Shown here: positions 8,761 through 15,706 of the stretch, piece after piece
Numbering within the stretch: the stretch's first letter is position 1
How the letters are laid out: every line of letters begins with the position of its first letter
Assembly (NCBI GenBank): GCA_040880525.1
Contig: JBBDIG010000027.1
Coordinates: forward strand, 1 to 32,388
Source of the DNA: Bacteroidia bacterium
GTDB taxonomy: Bacteria > Bacteroidota > Bacteroidia > CAILMK01 > JBBDIG01
Reading direction: 5' to 3'
Length of the DNA: 32,388 nucleotides
Notes under the pieces: generated by a model
Told to the model about the DNA's origin: nothing
What the model saw: the letters and a program-made list of their open reading frames with translations, nothing else
Database searches by the model: none
Made by a program: the position numbers and the translations under genes

Positions 8761-9546
8761 TTAAATCATACGCCTGATAAATGCCAGTGGGTGTGTGATT
8801 ATCCCTGTTTCAGCGTTAATGATCCCGTGCTCTGAGAGTTTATCATTCCTGACTTTAGAACCTCCCACCGAAGTCGCATGGATCAAACCATCATTTGCTG
8901 CTAAAATTCCAACATGCGTGATCCTTCCATTTGCGCTGCTGAAAAAGGCAAGATCGCCTGGCTGCCGGTCATGCCAGTCCACCGCATTCCCCTGTTTGGC
9001 CTGGAGGCTTGCATCCCGTGGCAGGCTATAGCCTGCTATTCTGAATAGCGTTTGCACCATCCCGGAGCAGTCGGTTCCGAAAGTAGTTCGGCCACCCCAC
9101 AAATAAGGAGTTTCGAGAAACCGCGTTGCCATCTCTAAAATAAGAGAAACGTCAAGAGTTTCAGGCAAATGAACTTTTCCTTCAAAAGCAAACTCCTCAT
9201 CTCCCGCAGTGCAACAGCCCTTCGCGGAGCGGTAAATGGTGCTGCCAAAATATATCGGAAATCGCCTGCTTTTATTCTCAATTCGTACGATGGAATCCAC
9301 CGCATAGAAAGGCTTTTGTTGCCTTAATACCTGGCAGGCAGATGCCTCCAGAATCGCAAGGGAAGCATTCTCAATCCAGCCCTCATATCCGTCAGCTTCC
9401 AGCGTTACTCTATGCCACGCCTCTAGCGACTCATGTACCTTGAAAATTTCTCCGAAAAGGACTGAAGTCACCATCTCGCTTCGATGGCTTTTATCCGCGC
9501 GTACCGGCATCCAGCTTAGGTTACAAATGCCGAAAGGAACTGACAT
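8761..9546 (-). CDS. NlpC/P60 (C40) peptidoglycan endopeptidase
   Basis: A 261-residue cysteine peptidase of the NlpC/P60 family, which cuts gamma-D-Glu-diaminopimelate bonds in muropeptides. The N-terminal ~125 residues look like bacterial SH3 domains (GYEGWIENASL). The catalytic domain carries the Cys-His-His triad: Cys160 in TDCSGMV, His211 in THVGI and His223 in HATSVGG, with the YLWGGRT segment typically found before the Cys. The layout is like the YkfC group that acts on free peptides. I see no signal peptide, which would fit cytoplasmic recycling of wall peptides, but an unconventional export route is not excluded. It lies 18 nt after the ferredoxin gene on the same strand and may be co-transcribed with it. 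Confidence 0.88.
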   Translation of the reverse strand: MSVPFGICNLSWMPVRADKSHRSEMVTSVLFGEIFKVHESLEAWHRVTLEADGYEGWIENASLAILEASACQVLRQQKPFYAVDSIVRIENKSRRFPIYFGSTIYRSAKGCCTAGDEEFAFEGKVHLPETLDVSLILEMATRFLETPYLWGGRTTFGTDCSGMVQTLFRIAGYSLPRDASLQAKQGNAVDWHDRQPGDLAFFSSANGRITHVGILAANDGLIHATSVGGSKVRNDKLSEHGIINAETGIITHPLAFIRRMI

Positions 9547-9564
9547 AAATAGCAGAAGCGGTAA

Positions 9565-9912
9565 TTAATCCAAATGAAGTTTGGCTTTGCGCGCCAGGAG
9601 GGTTTCTTCGCTTTCTCTGCGATCAGGATCATCCACGCAACAATCTACGGGGCAAACAGCCGCACATTGAGGCTCTTCATGAAATCCCATGCACTCAGTG
9701 CATTTATCAGGAACAATAAAATACACCTCATCCGAAACAGGCTGAAAGCGCTTATTAACATCTACCTGTTCTCCTTCAAAATCTATCGTCCCGGTTACTT
9801 CAGTTCCATCACTAAAGGCCCACTCAGCACCAGGTTCATAAATGGCATTATTAGGGCATTCCGGTTCGCAAGCCCCGCAATTGATGCACTCATCTGTGAT
9901 CATTATTGCCAT
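9565..9912 (-). CDS. 4Fe-4S dicluster ferredoxin
   Basis: A 115-residue soluble iron-sulfur protein. The first cluster site is CINCGACEPECP with Cys9, 12, 15 and 19; the second is Cys71, 74, 83 and 87, spaced C-x2-C-x8-C-x3-C, the longer spacing found in YfhL/Allochromatium-type ferredoxins. The ~50 residues between the sites form an insert carrying acidic and beta-like sequence. It would act as a one-electron carrier in the cytoplasm. It is divergent from the acyl-CoA reductase gene, a neighbour pair seen in other Bacteroidota. An AAGGAG Shine-Dalgarno sequence stands before the ATG, stronger than is usual here. Confidence 0.9.
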   Translation of the reverse strand: MAIMITDECINCGACEPECPNNAIYEPGAEWAFSDGTEVTGTIDFEGEQVDVNKRFQPVSDEVYFIVPDKCTECMGFHEEPQCAAVCPVDCCVDDPDRRESEETLLARKAKLHLD

Positions 9913-9933
9913 ATCTGCTCCTTTTTATTGTTT

Positions 9934-9941
9934 TAGTTTTG
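9934..9941 (+). promoter_or_regulatory. Probable -7 element of the acyl-CoA reductase promoter
   Basis: TAGTTTTG matches TAnnTTTG exactly. Transcription would start near 9948, about 47 nt before the ATG at 9995. No good -33 element can be seen at the expected distance, so this half of the divergent pair is less certain. Confidence 0.45.
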
Positions 9942-9952
9942 CAATTCGTCTA

Positions 9953-9976
9953 CAAAACTATATCCTTTTTGTTCAA
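9953..9976 (-). promoter_or_regulatory. Promoter of the ferredoxin gene
   Basis: On the minus strand, TTG at 9976-9974 is followed by TAGTTTTG at 9960-9953, an exact -7 match, at a slightly short spacing. Transcription would start near 9946. Its -7 element is the mirror image of the plus-strand one at 9934-9941. Confidence 0.55.
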
Positions 9977-9994
9977 CCCTTATGATTTACTTTA

Positions 9995-11011
9995 ATGACC
10001 CAAACTAACCAGACAACCCAAGTGTTGGATGCCTGGGGTTCTTTGTTGAATAATCAACTTCAGAAAGGACAACTGGACCACGCAACTCAAAAAGCCCATG
10101 AGGCAAATGCCTGGTTCACGCCAGAAAACCTGCGTTTTTCCTTGCAATCCATTATTCACAATTTTCTTAATTCTGATAAGTTGGATAACTGGCTTTCAAC
10201 TTATGACATTCCGGAAAACCACGCGCCCAAAACCGTAGCCCTTGTAATGGCCGGCAATCTCCCGCTCGTGGGACTTCATGACCTGCTTGCGGTAATGGTG
10301 ACCGGCAACCGGGCAATGGTAAAAATGTCATCCAAAGACCAGATTTTGCTGCCGGCATTGCTTGATGAATTATTTGAGATAGAACCTGCCTGGCGGGATA
10401 CAATTTCGTTGGTAAAAAAACTGGAGAATTTTGATGCCGTGATCGCGACCGGTTCAGATAATACTGCCCGTTACTTTCATTATTATTTTGGAAAATACCC
10501 GCACATCATCCGGAAAAACCGCAACTCAGTTGCCATCCTCACCGGTAACGAAAGCGAGAAAGACCTCCGGGGATTGGGTGAGGATATGCTGCGCTATTTT
10601 GGTCTCGGTTGCCGCAATGTCTCCAAAATATATGTACCGGAAAACTTCAGCTTTATTCCGCTCTTCGAAGCGATAGAACCAATGGCTACAATAGGTGACC
10701 ATAACAAGTATTACAATAATTATATGTTTCACAAAAGCCTGATGCTGATCAATAAAGTCCCACATCTGGATAATGGATTTTTATTGCTGAAGGAAGATGA
10801 GCAAATTGCTTCCCCTTTATCTGTAGTACATACCCATCACTACAAATCGCTTGACGAGGTAAATGCTGATATAGCCGCCAAAAAGAAACAAATACAGGTA
10901 GTAGTGGGATATGAAAAACCCGGGGAACTGCTGCCCGGTGAAGCACAACAACCTGAATTATGGGATTATGCTGACAAGGTTGACCCTCTCAACTTTCTGC
11001 TGAACCTCTAG
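9995..11011 (+). CDS. Acyl-CoA reductase (LuxC family)
   Basis: A 338-residue member of the aldehyde-dehydrogenase superfamily related to LuxC, which reduces fatty acyl-CoA (or acyl-protein thioester) to the aldehyde with NADPH. Visible features are the nucleotide-binding segment VALVMAGNLPLVG (near residue 80), a VKMSSKDQ segment, the IATGSDNTARYF region near 150, and GLGCRNVSK with the likely catalytic Cys206. The length is shorter than Vibrio LuxC (~480), as is usual for the Bacteroidota branch. The physiological substrate is unknown; no luxD or luxE is near. The 3' end overlaps the convergent aroA by 23 nt. Confidence 0.85.
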   Translation: MTQTNQTTQVLDAWGSLLNNQLQKGQLDHATQKAHEANAWFTPENLRFSLQSIIHNFLNSDKLDNWLSTYDIPENHAPKTVALVMAGNLPLVGLHDLLAVMVTGNRAMVKMSSKDQILLPALLDELFEIEPAWRDTISLVKKLENFDAVIATGSDNTARYFHYYFGKYPHIIRKNRNSVAILTGNESEKDLRGLGEDMLRYFGLGCRNVSKIYVPENFSFIPLFEAIEPMATIGDHNKYYNNYMFHKSLMLINKVPHLDNGFLLLKEDEQIASPLSVVHTHHYKSLDEVNADIAAKKKQIQVVVGYEKPGELLPGEAQQPELWDYADKVDPLNFLLNL

Positions 11012-12221
11012 CTGGCGATCTTTTCAAACGTTCCAGTTCCCGCCAGAATCCCGGAAAGGATTTCTGCACAACCTCCGGATCATCAATTTTCACGTTTGGA
11101 TATATCATGCCGAAAGGCGCAAAGCTCATGGCCATCCGATGATCATTGTAGGTGCTGATTCGCACTGGATGCCTCGGGACTTCTCCAAAACTCAGGCTTT
11201 GCAGTGAATCAGCCCCGGCTTCAGTTTCTGTTCCCAGTTTGCGAAGCTCGGTTTCCAGAGCCTTCAATCGGTCGCATTCCTTGACGCGAAGATTCTTTAT
11301 GCCCTTTAGGTGAAATGGAATTTTCATCAGGCTGCACAGCACGGCAAATGTCTGCGCCAGATCAGGATAATCAGTCAGATCCTTATTGAATTCTGAAGGA
11401 AAGTTGGTATTTGATTTTTGAATAAAACATTTACGGTTGAAATACTGAGTTTTTATGCCGAACGCTTCCATCCATTCCACCATGATGCTGTCACCCTGCC
11501 AGCTTTGGGGATGCAGGCCCGGCAGCAGTATTTCAGCTTTTCCGGCCAGTGCGGCAAGTGCGTAAATATAGGATGCAGCCGACCAGTCATTTTCTATGAG
11601 CATAGGCCGCAAAGTCACTGGCTGCTCCGGCACATCTATCCTGTCTATGCTCCTTTCGAATTCTACTCCGTGATATGCCAGGAGCCGCAATGTCAGCTCT
11701 ACGTAAGGTTTTGAAACCTGATCGCCTCCTATTTCCAATTGCAGCCCGTTTGGTAAAAAAGGCGCTATGAGCAATAATGCGCTGATATACTGGCTGCTTA
11801 TACCGGCTTTTATTTTAACACTTCCGCCCCTCTGTATTCCCTGAATTATTTCTACCGGAGGATAACCTTCCTTGCCGTGGTAGCGAAAATCTGCACCCAA
11901 TTGCCGAAGCGCATCCGTAAGCTGTGCTACAGGGCGCTTCTGCATTCGCTTGCTTCCAGTGAGGATTTTCTTCATGCCTTTCGCAGCAAAACATGCAGTA
12001 AGAAAGCGGAAGGCAGTACCGGCATTTTCCAGGTCAATTTCATTGTTTTCGCTTGTCAAGGCGTTTAGCATCAACAGCGTATCCTGCGCTTCTGAAAGGT
12101 TTACAATGGCAGCATCATTATCATCCGCCATAAATTGAAGTGCAATCATGCGGTTGCTCAGGCTCTTGGAAGCCGGTAAATTCACCGTTCCCGATATTGA
12201 TTGAAAAAATGGCTGGCTCAC
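10989..12221 (-). CDS. aroA: 3-phosphoshikimate 1-carboxyvinyltransferase (EPSP synthase)
   Basis: Transfers the enolpyruvyl group of PEP to shikimate 3-phosphate, the sixth step of chorismate synthesis. The 410-residue protein shows the N-terminal PASKSLSNRMI substrate motif, the AGTAFRFLTA motif that contacts PEP, SSQYISALLL in the middle, KECDRLKALE and the late YNDHRMAMSFAP motif. The start is GTG at 12221, overlapping the aroB stop as GTGA, so translation is probably coupled. Length is slightly under the ~430 of proteobacterial enzymes. Its last 23 nt are shared in antisense with the acyl-CoA reductase gene. Together with aroB it makes a two-gene shikimate operon. Confidence 0.94.
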   Translation of the reverse strand: MSQPFFQSISGTVNLPASKSLSNRMIALQFMADDNDAAIVNLSEAQDTLLMLNALTSENNEIDLENAGTAFRFLTACFAAKGMKKILTGSKRMQKRPVAQLTDALRQLGADFRYHGKEGYPPVEIIQGIQRGGSVKIKAGISSQYISALLLIAPFLPNGLQLEIGGDQVSKPYVELTLRLLAYHGVEFERSIDRIDVPEQPVTLRPMLIENDWSAASYIYALAALAGKAEILLPGLHPQSWQGDSIMVEWMEAFGIKTQYFNRKCFIQKSNTNFPSEFNKDLTDYPDLAQTFAVLCSLMKIPFHLKGIKNLRVKECDRLKALETELRKLGTETEAGADSLQSLSFGEVPRHPVRISTYNDHRMAMSFAPFGMIYPNVKIDDPEVVQKSFPGFWRELERLKRSPARGSAES

Positions 12222-13261
12222 GCTGTTCTGCTTCCGGTTATTGTTATCTGTTTCAATTCCTTCTTCAGATCTTCAGTAGTCAGTTCCACACCGGTTTCGC
12301 AACTCCCTATTTTATTGAGAAGCGAAAACCGGAACGTACCTAGGATATTTTTTTTATCAGCTTTTAAAAAAGAAAACAGTTGTTGTGGTTCTGGAAAATT
12401 TAAAACCGGAAAGTGTTGTTTAATGAAATTCACGATGGAGTGAAATTCTTCCGGAGGCAGGCCGGAATAGGCAACTGACAAGGCGGCTTCTGCCATCATT
12501 CCGGCAGCTATGGCTTCTCCGTGCTTTAAGGGTGTAACAGCCTGCTCCAGAGACCAGCTCTCCAAAGCATGGCCTATGGTATGTCCGAAATTCAATTTCA
12601 GTCGCGCACCCTGCTCAGAGAAATCTTCCTTCACCAGCCGCTCTTTCACCTCCATAGATTGCTGAAGCAACGGCTGAAGGCTCTCCTGCGACACTGCTGC
12701 TGATTGAAGTTTTTCCCACAAATCCCGGTCTGCGATAAGCGCATGTTTCACCATTTCTGCAAATCCTGAACGCAATTCCGGAACCGGTAATGTATGCAGA
12801 AAACCTGGATGCACTACCACCTGATGTGCTTCGCTAAATGTTCCAAGCTGGTTCTTATAATGCCCAAGGTTCAGCCCTGTTTTCCCGCCCAAAGCAGCAT
12901 CTGTCATGGCCATCAGCGATGTTGGAATATGGATAAGGCGAATTCCTCTTTTGAAGATCGCAGCCGTAAACCCGCCAAGATCGGTTACTACTCCTCCTCC
13001 CAGATTTAAAAGCACCGATTGCCGGTCTGCTCCTTTCTCCATCATTTCATGGCAAAGGCGCAGGCAAACCTTCATTTCCTTGGAAGCCTCTCCGGCTTCA
13101 ATTTCAAGGTGATGAAATTGCCGTGGCTTCAGGTTGCGCTGCAGGATGGGGAGGCAGTGCCGTGTGGTATTCTTATCCGTCAGCACAAAAACCGAAGAGG
13201 GATTCAGCTCTTGCAGCAACTTGTCCGGCATCTCCAGCCGCGGATCCATTATATAGCCCAT
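12218..13261 (-). CDS. aroB: 3-dehydroquinate synthase
   Basis: Converts DAHP to 3-dehydroquinate using NAD and a divalent metal, the second shikimate step. The 347-residue protein carries the NAD/metal signature GGGVVTDLGGFTAA, the IPTSLMAMTDAALGGKTG motif and the FGHTIGHALE motif with metal-binding histidines, preceded by the Glu of GFAEMVKHALI. The start at 13261 (ATG) has a second Met at residue 5. It is the first gene of the aroB-aroA pair, ending in a 4-nt overlap with aroA. The 93-nt gap to the VOC gene on the other strand should hold the promoters of both, but I see no clear match there. Confidence 0.94.
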   Translation of the reverse strand: MGYIMDPRLEMPDKLLQELNPSSVFVLTDKNTTRHCLPILQRNLKPRQFHHLEIEAGEASKEMKVCLRLCHEMMEKGADRQSVLLNLGGGVVTDLGGFTAAIFKRGIRLIHIPTSLMAMTDAALGGKTGLNLGHYKNQLGTFSEAHQVVVHPGFLHTLPVPELRSGFAEMVKHALIADRDLWEKLQSAAVSQESLQPLLQQSMEVKERLVKEDFSEQGARLKLNFGHTIGHALESWSLEQAVTPLKHGEAIAAGMMAEAALSVAYSGLPPEEFHSIVNFIKQHFPVLNFPEPQQLFSFLKADKKNILGTFRFSLLNKIGSCETGVELTTEDLKKELKQITITGSRTA

Positions 13262-13354
13262 GATGAGTTTTCAGATGAAAATTCTGTTGTCAATTATTTC
13301 GCAACAATACCCTTTTCCTGCCCGTTTTGAATGGCGTATAAAAAGATAATAATT

Positions 13355-13732
13355 ATGAGCGATTTGATCAATTGGTTCGAGATTCCGGTAAATGACTTTG
13401 ACCGTGCAGAGACTTTTTATAATGGCTTATTTGAAATAGAGCTCGAACGGACAGTACTCAATGATGCCACTTACGGCAACTTTCCCCGCACGAGCCGTTC
13501 CAGGAACCAGGTTGGCGGTGCTATTGTGAAGGGCGGACAGAATAATCCAAGTTCTACAGGCACTATTGTTTACTTCGATGTAACAGGAGAAATGGAGGCT
13601 GTGCTGAATCGTGCTGAGCGTCTTGGCGGCAAGATAGAAGTAAACCGCACACTCATTGACGTGAACCGTGGATATTTTGCGCTTATCCATGACAGCGAAG
13701 GAAACCGGGTAGGTTTATTCTCAGAAGAATAA
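13355..13732 (+). CDS. VOC family (glyoxalase/bleomycin-resistance fold) protein
   Basis: A 125-residue protein of the vicinal-oxygen-chelate superfamily. It opens with the family's INWFEIPVNDFDRAETFY strand-helix unit and closes with GYFALIHDSEGNRVGLFS, the second beta-alpha-beta module. VOC proteins include metal-dependent dioxygenases, isomerases and binding proteins, and the specific activity cannot be read here. An in-frame ATG at 13331 would add eight residues (a Lys/Ile-rich stretch) not expected in the family, so I prefer the ATG at 13355. It is monocistronic and divergent from aroB. Confidence 0.85.
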   Translation: MSDLINWFEIPVNDFDRAETFYNGLFEIELERTVLNDATYGNFPRTSRSRNQVGGAIVKGGQNNPSSTGTIVYFDVTGEMEAVLNRAERLGGKIEVNRTLIDVNRGYFALIHDSEGNRVGLFSEE

Positions 13733-13788
13733 TCGCCTATTTAATTCCGGAATAATGCTGTTGCTGAAATTTTAAGAAGCTCTTTCTT

Positions 13789-14424
13789 TCAGGTTTCGGC
13801 CTTTGAACCGCTTTCAGAAGGATCGAGCCGGTGATGGCGCAAAGCGTAAAGCAGAATAATATCCACCACCACGTGGGCAGTAATGGCAGCAATAATTCCG
13901 GCATATTCAAATAAATATCCCAGTCCGGCTGACAAGAGGATCATGTATATCCCATATAATGTAAGGCTCCAGTTATACGGATTGAGATAGCCGTGGAGGG
14001 CCACAAATATGATAGCTGTGGGCCAGATAGTAAGCAACGGCTGCACAGCCCCCCGAAACAGCAGTTCTTCTCCAATCCCAGCTGAAAAGGAAAGCAACAG
14101 GATCTCGAAACCGTTGAGCCGCATTCGGTATAACAAACTGCTGAAAAAGCGCCTGACGCCACCCATTGCAGGTGTCCGCAGTATTTCCCGTGCAATCCAG
14201 GCGCTGCCCATTCCATAGGCGCTTCCTGCCAAAACCTGCCATTGCCATTCCCAACCTTCCTGGAATACGTCAATGAGTGGACGCGGAATAAATGCACGGC
14301 TAATGAACTCTCCCACAATTGGTAATACCAGCAACGTAATAGCGCAAAGCACATACAGCCGGTGCTTAATATTGGGTGGGTTATTCTTCTTCTCTTCGGT
14401 GCTCATCATTGGGCCATGAAACAT
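13789..14424 (-). CDS. CPBP family intramembrane metalloprotease
   Basis: A 211-residue multi-spanning protein of the CPBP (Abi/CAAX prenyl endopeptidase-related) family. Motif 1 is GIGEELLFRG with the paired glutamates and Arg; motif 2 is VALHGYLN with a His; motif 3 is ITAHVVVDI with the last His and an Asp. These form the membrane-embedded metal site of the Rce1-like fold. Some members process prenylated proteins or peptides; the role in Bacteroidota is mostly unknown. Three ATGs cluster at the 5' end (14424, 14409, 14406), and MSTEEKK from 14406 is an equally good start. A hydrophilic Lys/Asn-rich stretch precedes the first membrane segment. Confidence 0.85.
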   Translation of the reverse strand: MFHGPMMSTEEKKNNPPNIKHRLYVLCAITLLVLPIVGEFISRAFIPRPLIDVFQEGWEWQWQVLAGSAYGMGSAWIAREILRTPAMGGVRRFFSSLLYRMRLNGFEILLLSFSAGIGEELLFRGAVQPLLTIWPTAIIFVALHGYLNPYNWSLTLYGIYMILLSAGLGYLFEYAGIIAAITAHVVVDIILLYALRHHRLDPSESGSKAET

Positions 14425-14565
14425 TCATGGGCAATGTTAGAAATAATATTATCCGTAAATGGATGTTTGATATTAGATTTGCCGCCTATGTAAGGATGAA
14501 GGAACAAAGGATGTTATATTGTATTTTATGAACTTTCTTGTTTTTTAATCCTTCTTATGAACATG

Positions 14566-14600
14566 TTTAGTGAGTATCACACTTAACTCATGTATTTTTG
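14566..14600 (+). promoter_or_regulatory. Promoter of the 57-residue protein gene
   Basis: TATTTTTG at 14593-14600 is an exact TAnnTTTG element, with a weaker TTTAG at 14566-14570 at -33 distance. The predicted start near 14607 falls after the upstream in-frame ATG at 14570, which supports the ATG at 14645 as the real start. A second exact -7 match (TAGATTTG) is at 14474-14481. Confidence 0.5.
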
Positions 14601-14644
14601 AACACAGCTTAAAACAATTTTTCACTTATAAAATTCCATACGAA

Positions 14645-14818
14645 ATGGCAAAACAGAAACTGAGCTTCTATGATGTGAAGACTAAAGACAAATTTGAAAC
14701 TGATAAATTTGATATCAGGGAAAAAGGCGGAAGAAACTTTGCTGTGGCAAAGTCCCCGGCAGGCACGCATGAATGCTGGCGCGTTCTTTCAAAAGACCAG
14801 GCAGCTAAGCTTAAGTAA
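14645..14818 (+). CDS. Small basic protein, 57 residues, unknown function
   Basis: A Lys-rich soluble protein without signal or membrane segment. It has the feel of a compact beta-rich domain: FYDVKTKDKFETDKFDI, then a REKGGRNFAVAKSP turn, then CWRVL and a short charged helical tail. I recognise no named family. An in-frame ATG at 14570 would add 25 residues, but it precedes the predicted transcription start, and that extension (Phe- and Tyr-rich, unlike the rest) looks untranslated. The gene has its own promoter and a strong terminator, so it is probably expressed as a separate, perhaps abundant, unit. Confidence 0.75.
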   Translation: MAKQKLSFYDVKTKDKFETDKFDIREKGGRNFAVAKSPAGTHECWRVLSKDQAAKLK

Positions 14819-14837
14819 TCAAATTATCTAAGGCAAA

Positions 14838-14884
14838 AAGCTGAGGCAGGTGATTCAGAACTTTCACCCACCTCAGCTTTTTTT
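14838..14884. terminator. Strong bidirectional intrinsic terminator
   Basis: Outer stem AAGCTGAGG at 14838-14846 pairs with CCTCAGCTT at 14871-14879; after a 2-nt internal bulge on each side GGTGA (14849-14853) pairs with TCACC (14864-14868). Seven Ts follow on the plus strand (14878-14884) and five on the minus strand. It separates two convergent small genes. Confidence 0.92.
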
Positions 14885-14889
14885 ATGTT

Positions 14890-14997
14890 TTAATCAAAAT
14901 AGAAATACCTGAAAAGCAGCAGAATCACAAGCAGGATCACCGCAATGATCACTGCAATCCTGTTTTCCTTTTGCTGCTGTTTTAATTCCCTGTCCAT
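14890..14997 (-). CDS. Small membrane protein, 35 residues
   Basis: A short gene easily missed by length cut-offs. It encodes a charged N-terminus (MDRELKQQQKENR), then one hydrophobic helix of about 15 residues dominated by Ile, Val and Leu, then an aromatic end (RYFYFD). The codons are clean with no stop, the N-in topology obeys the positive-inside rule with Lys/Arg before the helix, and the stop lies at the edge of the bidirectional terminator at 14838-14884, which would end its transcript. No family can be named. It may be co-transcribed with the putative lipoprotein gene 56 nt upstream. Confidence 0.6.
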   Translation of the reverse strand: MDRELKQQQKENRIAVIIAVILLVILLLFRYFYFD

Positions 14998-15053
14998 ATT
15001 TGTATTGATTTAAAGGTTATGAGCACTTCTTCAGACCGGGGGAAATGTAGGAG

Positions 15054-15356
15054 CTAAGGCGCGTTTATGGACAGATGAATTCTGCAAAGAAGAATAGGTT
15101 CCGGATCCACAGAGGCGATTTCTTCAGCATGGTCCAGGAACGGGAAATAAACCGGTAAACTGAGACCAGCATCCGCAAATGGAGTAAGTAATACAGGTTG
15201 CGGCTTGCAACCATCCTCATTCTGCTCGTCTGCTGCAGTTCCTATCGCTGTATTATTCAGTTCTTCACCCTGCCATGAATAAGAAATAGGTGAGGAGCAG
15301 CTTCCAAAGCCGAGGAGGTAAAGGAGTAAAAAGCCAGCAAAGCAGGATGGCAACAT
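15054..15356 (-). CDS. Possible small lipoprotein or secreted protein
   Basis: A 100-residue reading frame with a signal-peptide-like start: a hydrophobic core (GFLLLYLLGFG) ending at Ser-Cys near residue 20, which could be a relaxed lipobox. The mature part is acidic, Pro-rich and matches no family I know. The ATG at 15356 sits inside the left arm of the inverted repeat at 15352-15442, and no promoter or Shine-Dalgarno sequence is evident, so this could also be a chance frame across a structured element. The signal-like start and the same-strand 35-residue gene downstream argue for a gene. Confidence 0.42.
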   Translation of the reverse strand: MLPSCFAGFLLLYLLGFGSCSSPISYSWQGEELNNTAIGTAADEQNEDGCKPQPVLLTPFADAGLSLPVYFPFLDHAEEIASVDPEPILLCRIHLSINAP

Positions 15357-15442
15357 AGCGAAAATGGCAACAAAAACGCAGTGAATTTCTGCGATGCCCT
15401 GCGGCTAAATGTGCGCCACATTTTTCGTGTATTCGCTATGTT
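15352..15442. repeat. 91-bp palindromic element with nested hairpins
   Basis: Perfect 11-bp inverted repeats, AACATAGCGAA at 15352-15362 and TTCGCTATGTT at 15432-15442, enclose 69 nt. Inside are CGCAG/CTGCG around a 7-nt loop and AAATGTG-CGC-CACATTT (a perfect 7-bp stem with 3-nt loop, followed by a run of T). It may be a mobile palindromic repeat, a structured RNA, or a small invertible segment. Confidence 0.6.
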
Positions 15443-15684
15443 TTGATTTATTATTTAAATAATCTGACACAGCAGCCATTTTGACAAAATGGTAAAGAAA
15501 GGGAGATTGAAGTGCTACAGCGGCTTTTCAAATTCTTTCTTCATTGAATAGAGTGTGGTTTCAGGTTTTTATACAACACGAAAAAGTAATTTTCTTACAA
15601 ATCAGCCTTTGGTGCTGGTTTTAGTGATGCAGGTGAATATGCTGCACTTACTTTTGGAGGCATAATGAGAAAACATTATTTCCA
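15443..15684 (+). promoter_or_regulatory. Control region upstream of the hybrid sensor gene
   Basis: No gene longer than 13 codons is seen. The region holds a 14-bp AT palindrome (ATTATTTAAATAAT, 15450-15463), a 17-bp operator-like palindrome at 15476-15492 (CCATTTTG-A-CAAAATGG), a TAATTTTC sequence near 15588 with one mismatch to the -7 consensus, and a GGAGG at 15656-15660. Confidence 0.5.
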
Positions 15685-15706
15685 ATGCCTCGACTTACAA
15701 CCTTAA
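15665..15706 (+). CDS. Putative 13-codon leader ORF overlapping the kinase start
   Basis: ATG at 15665 stands 4 nt after GGAGG (15656-15660), an unusually good Shine-Dalgarno match for this phylum. The frame encodes [13 protein letters not shown] and stops at 15704-15706, overlapping the first 22 nt of the sensor kinase gene in another frame. It could couple translation to the kinase gene; it could also be fortuitous. Confidence 0.3.
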   Translation: MRKHYFQCLDLQP

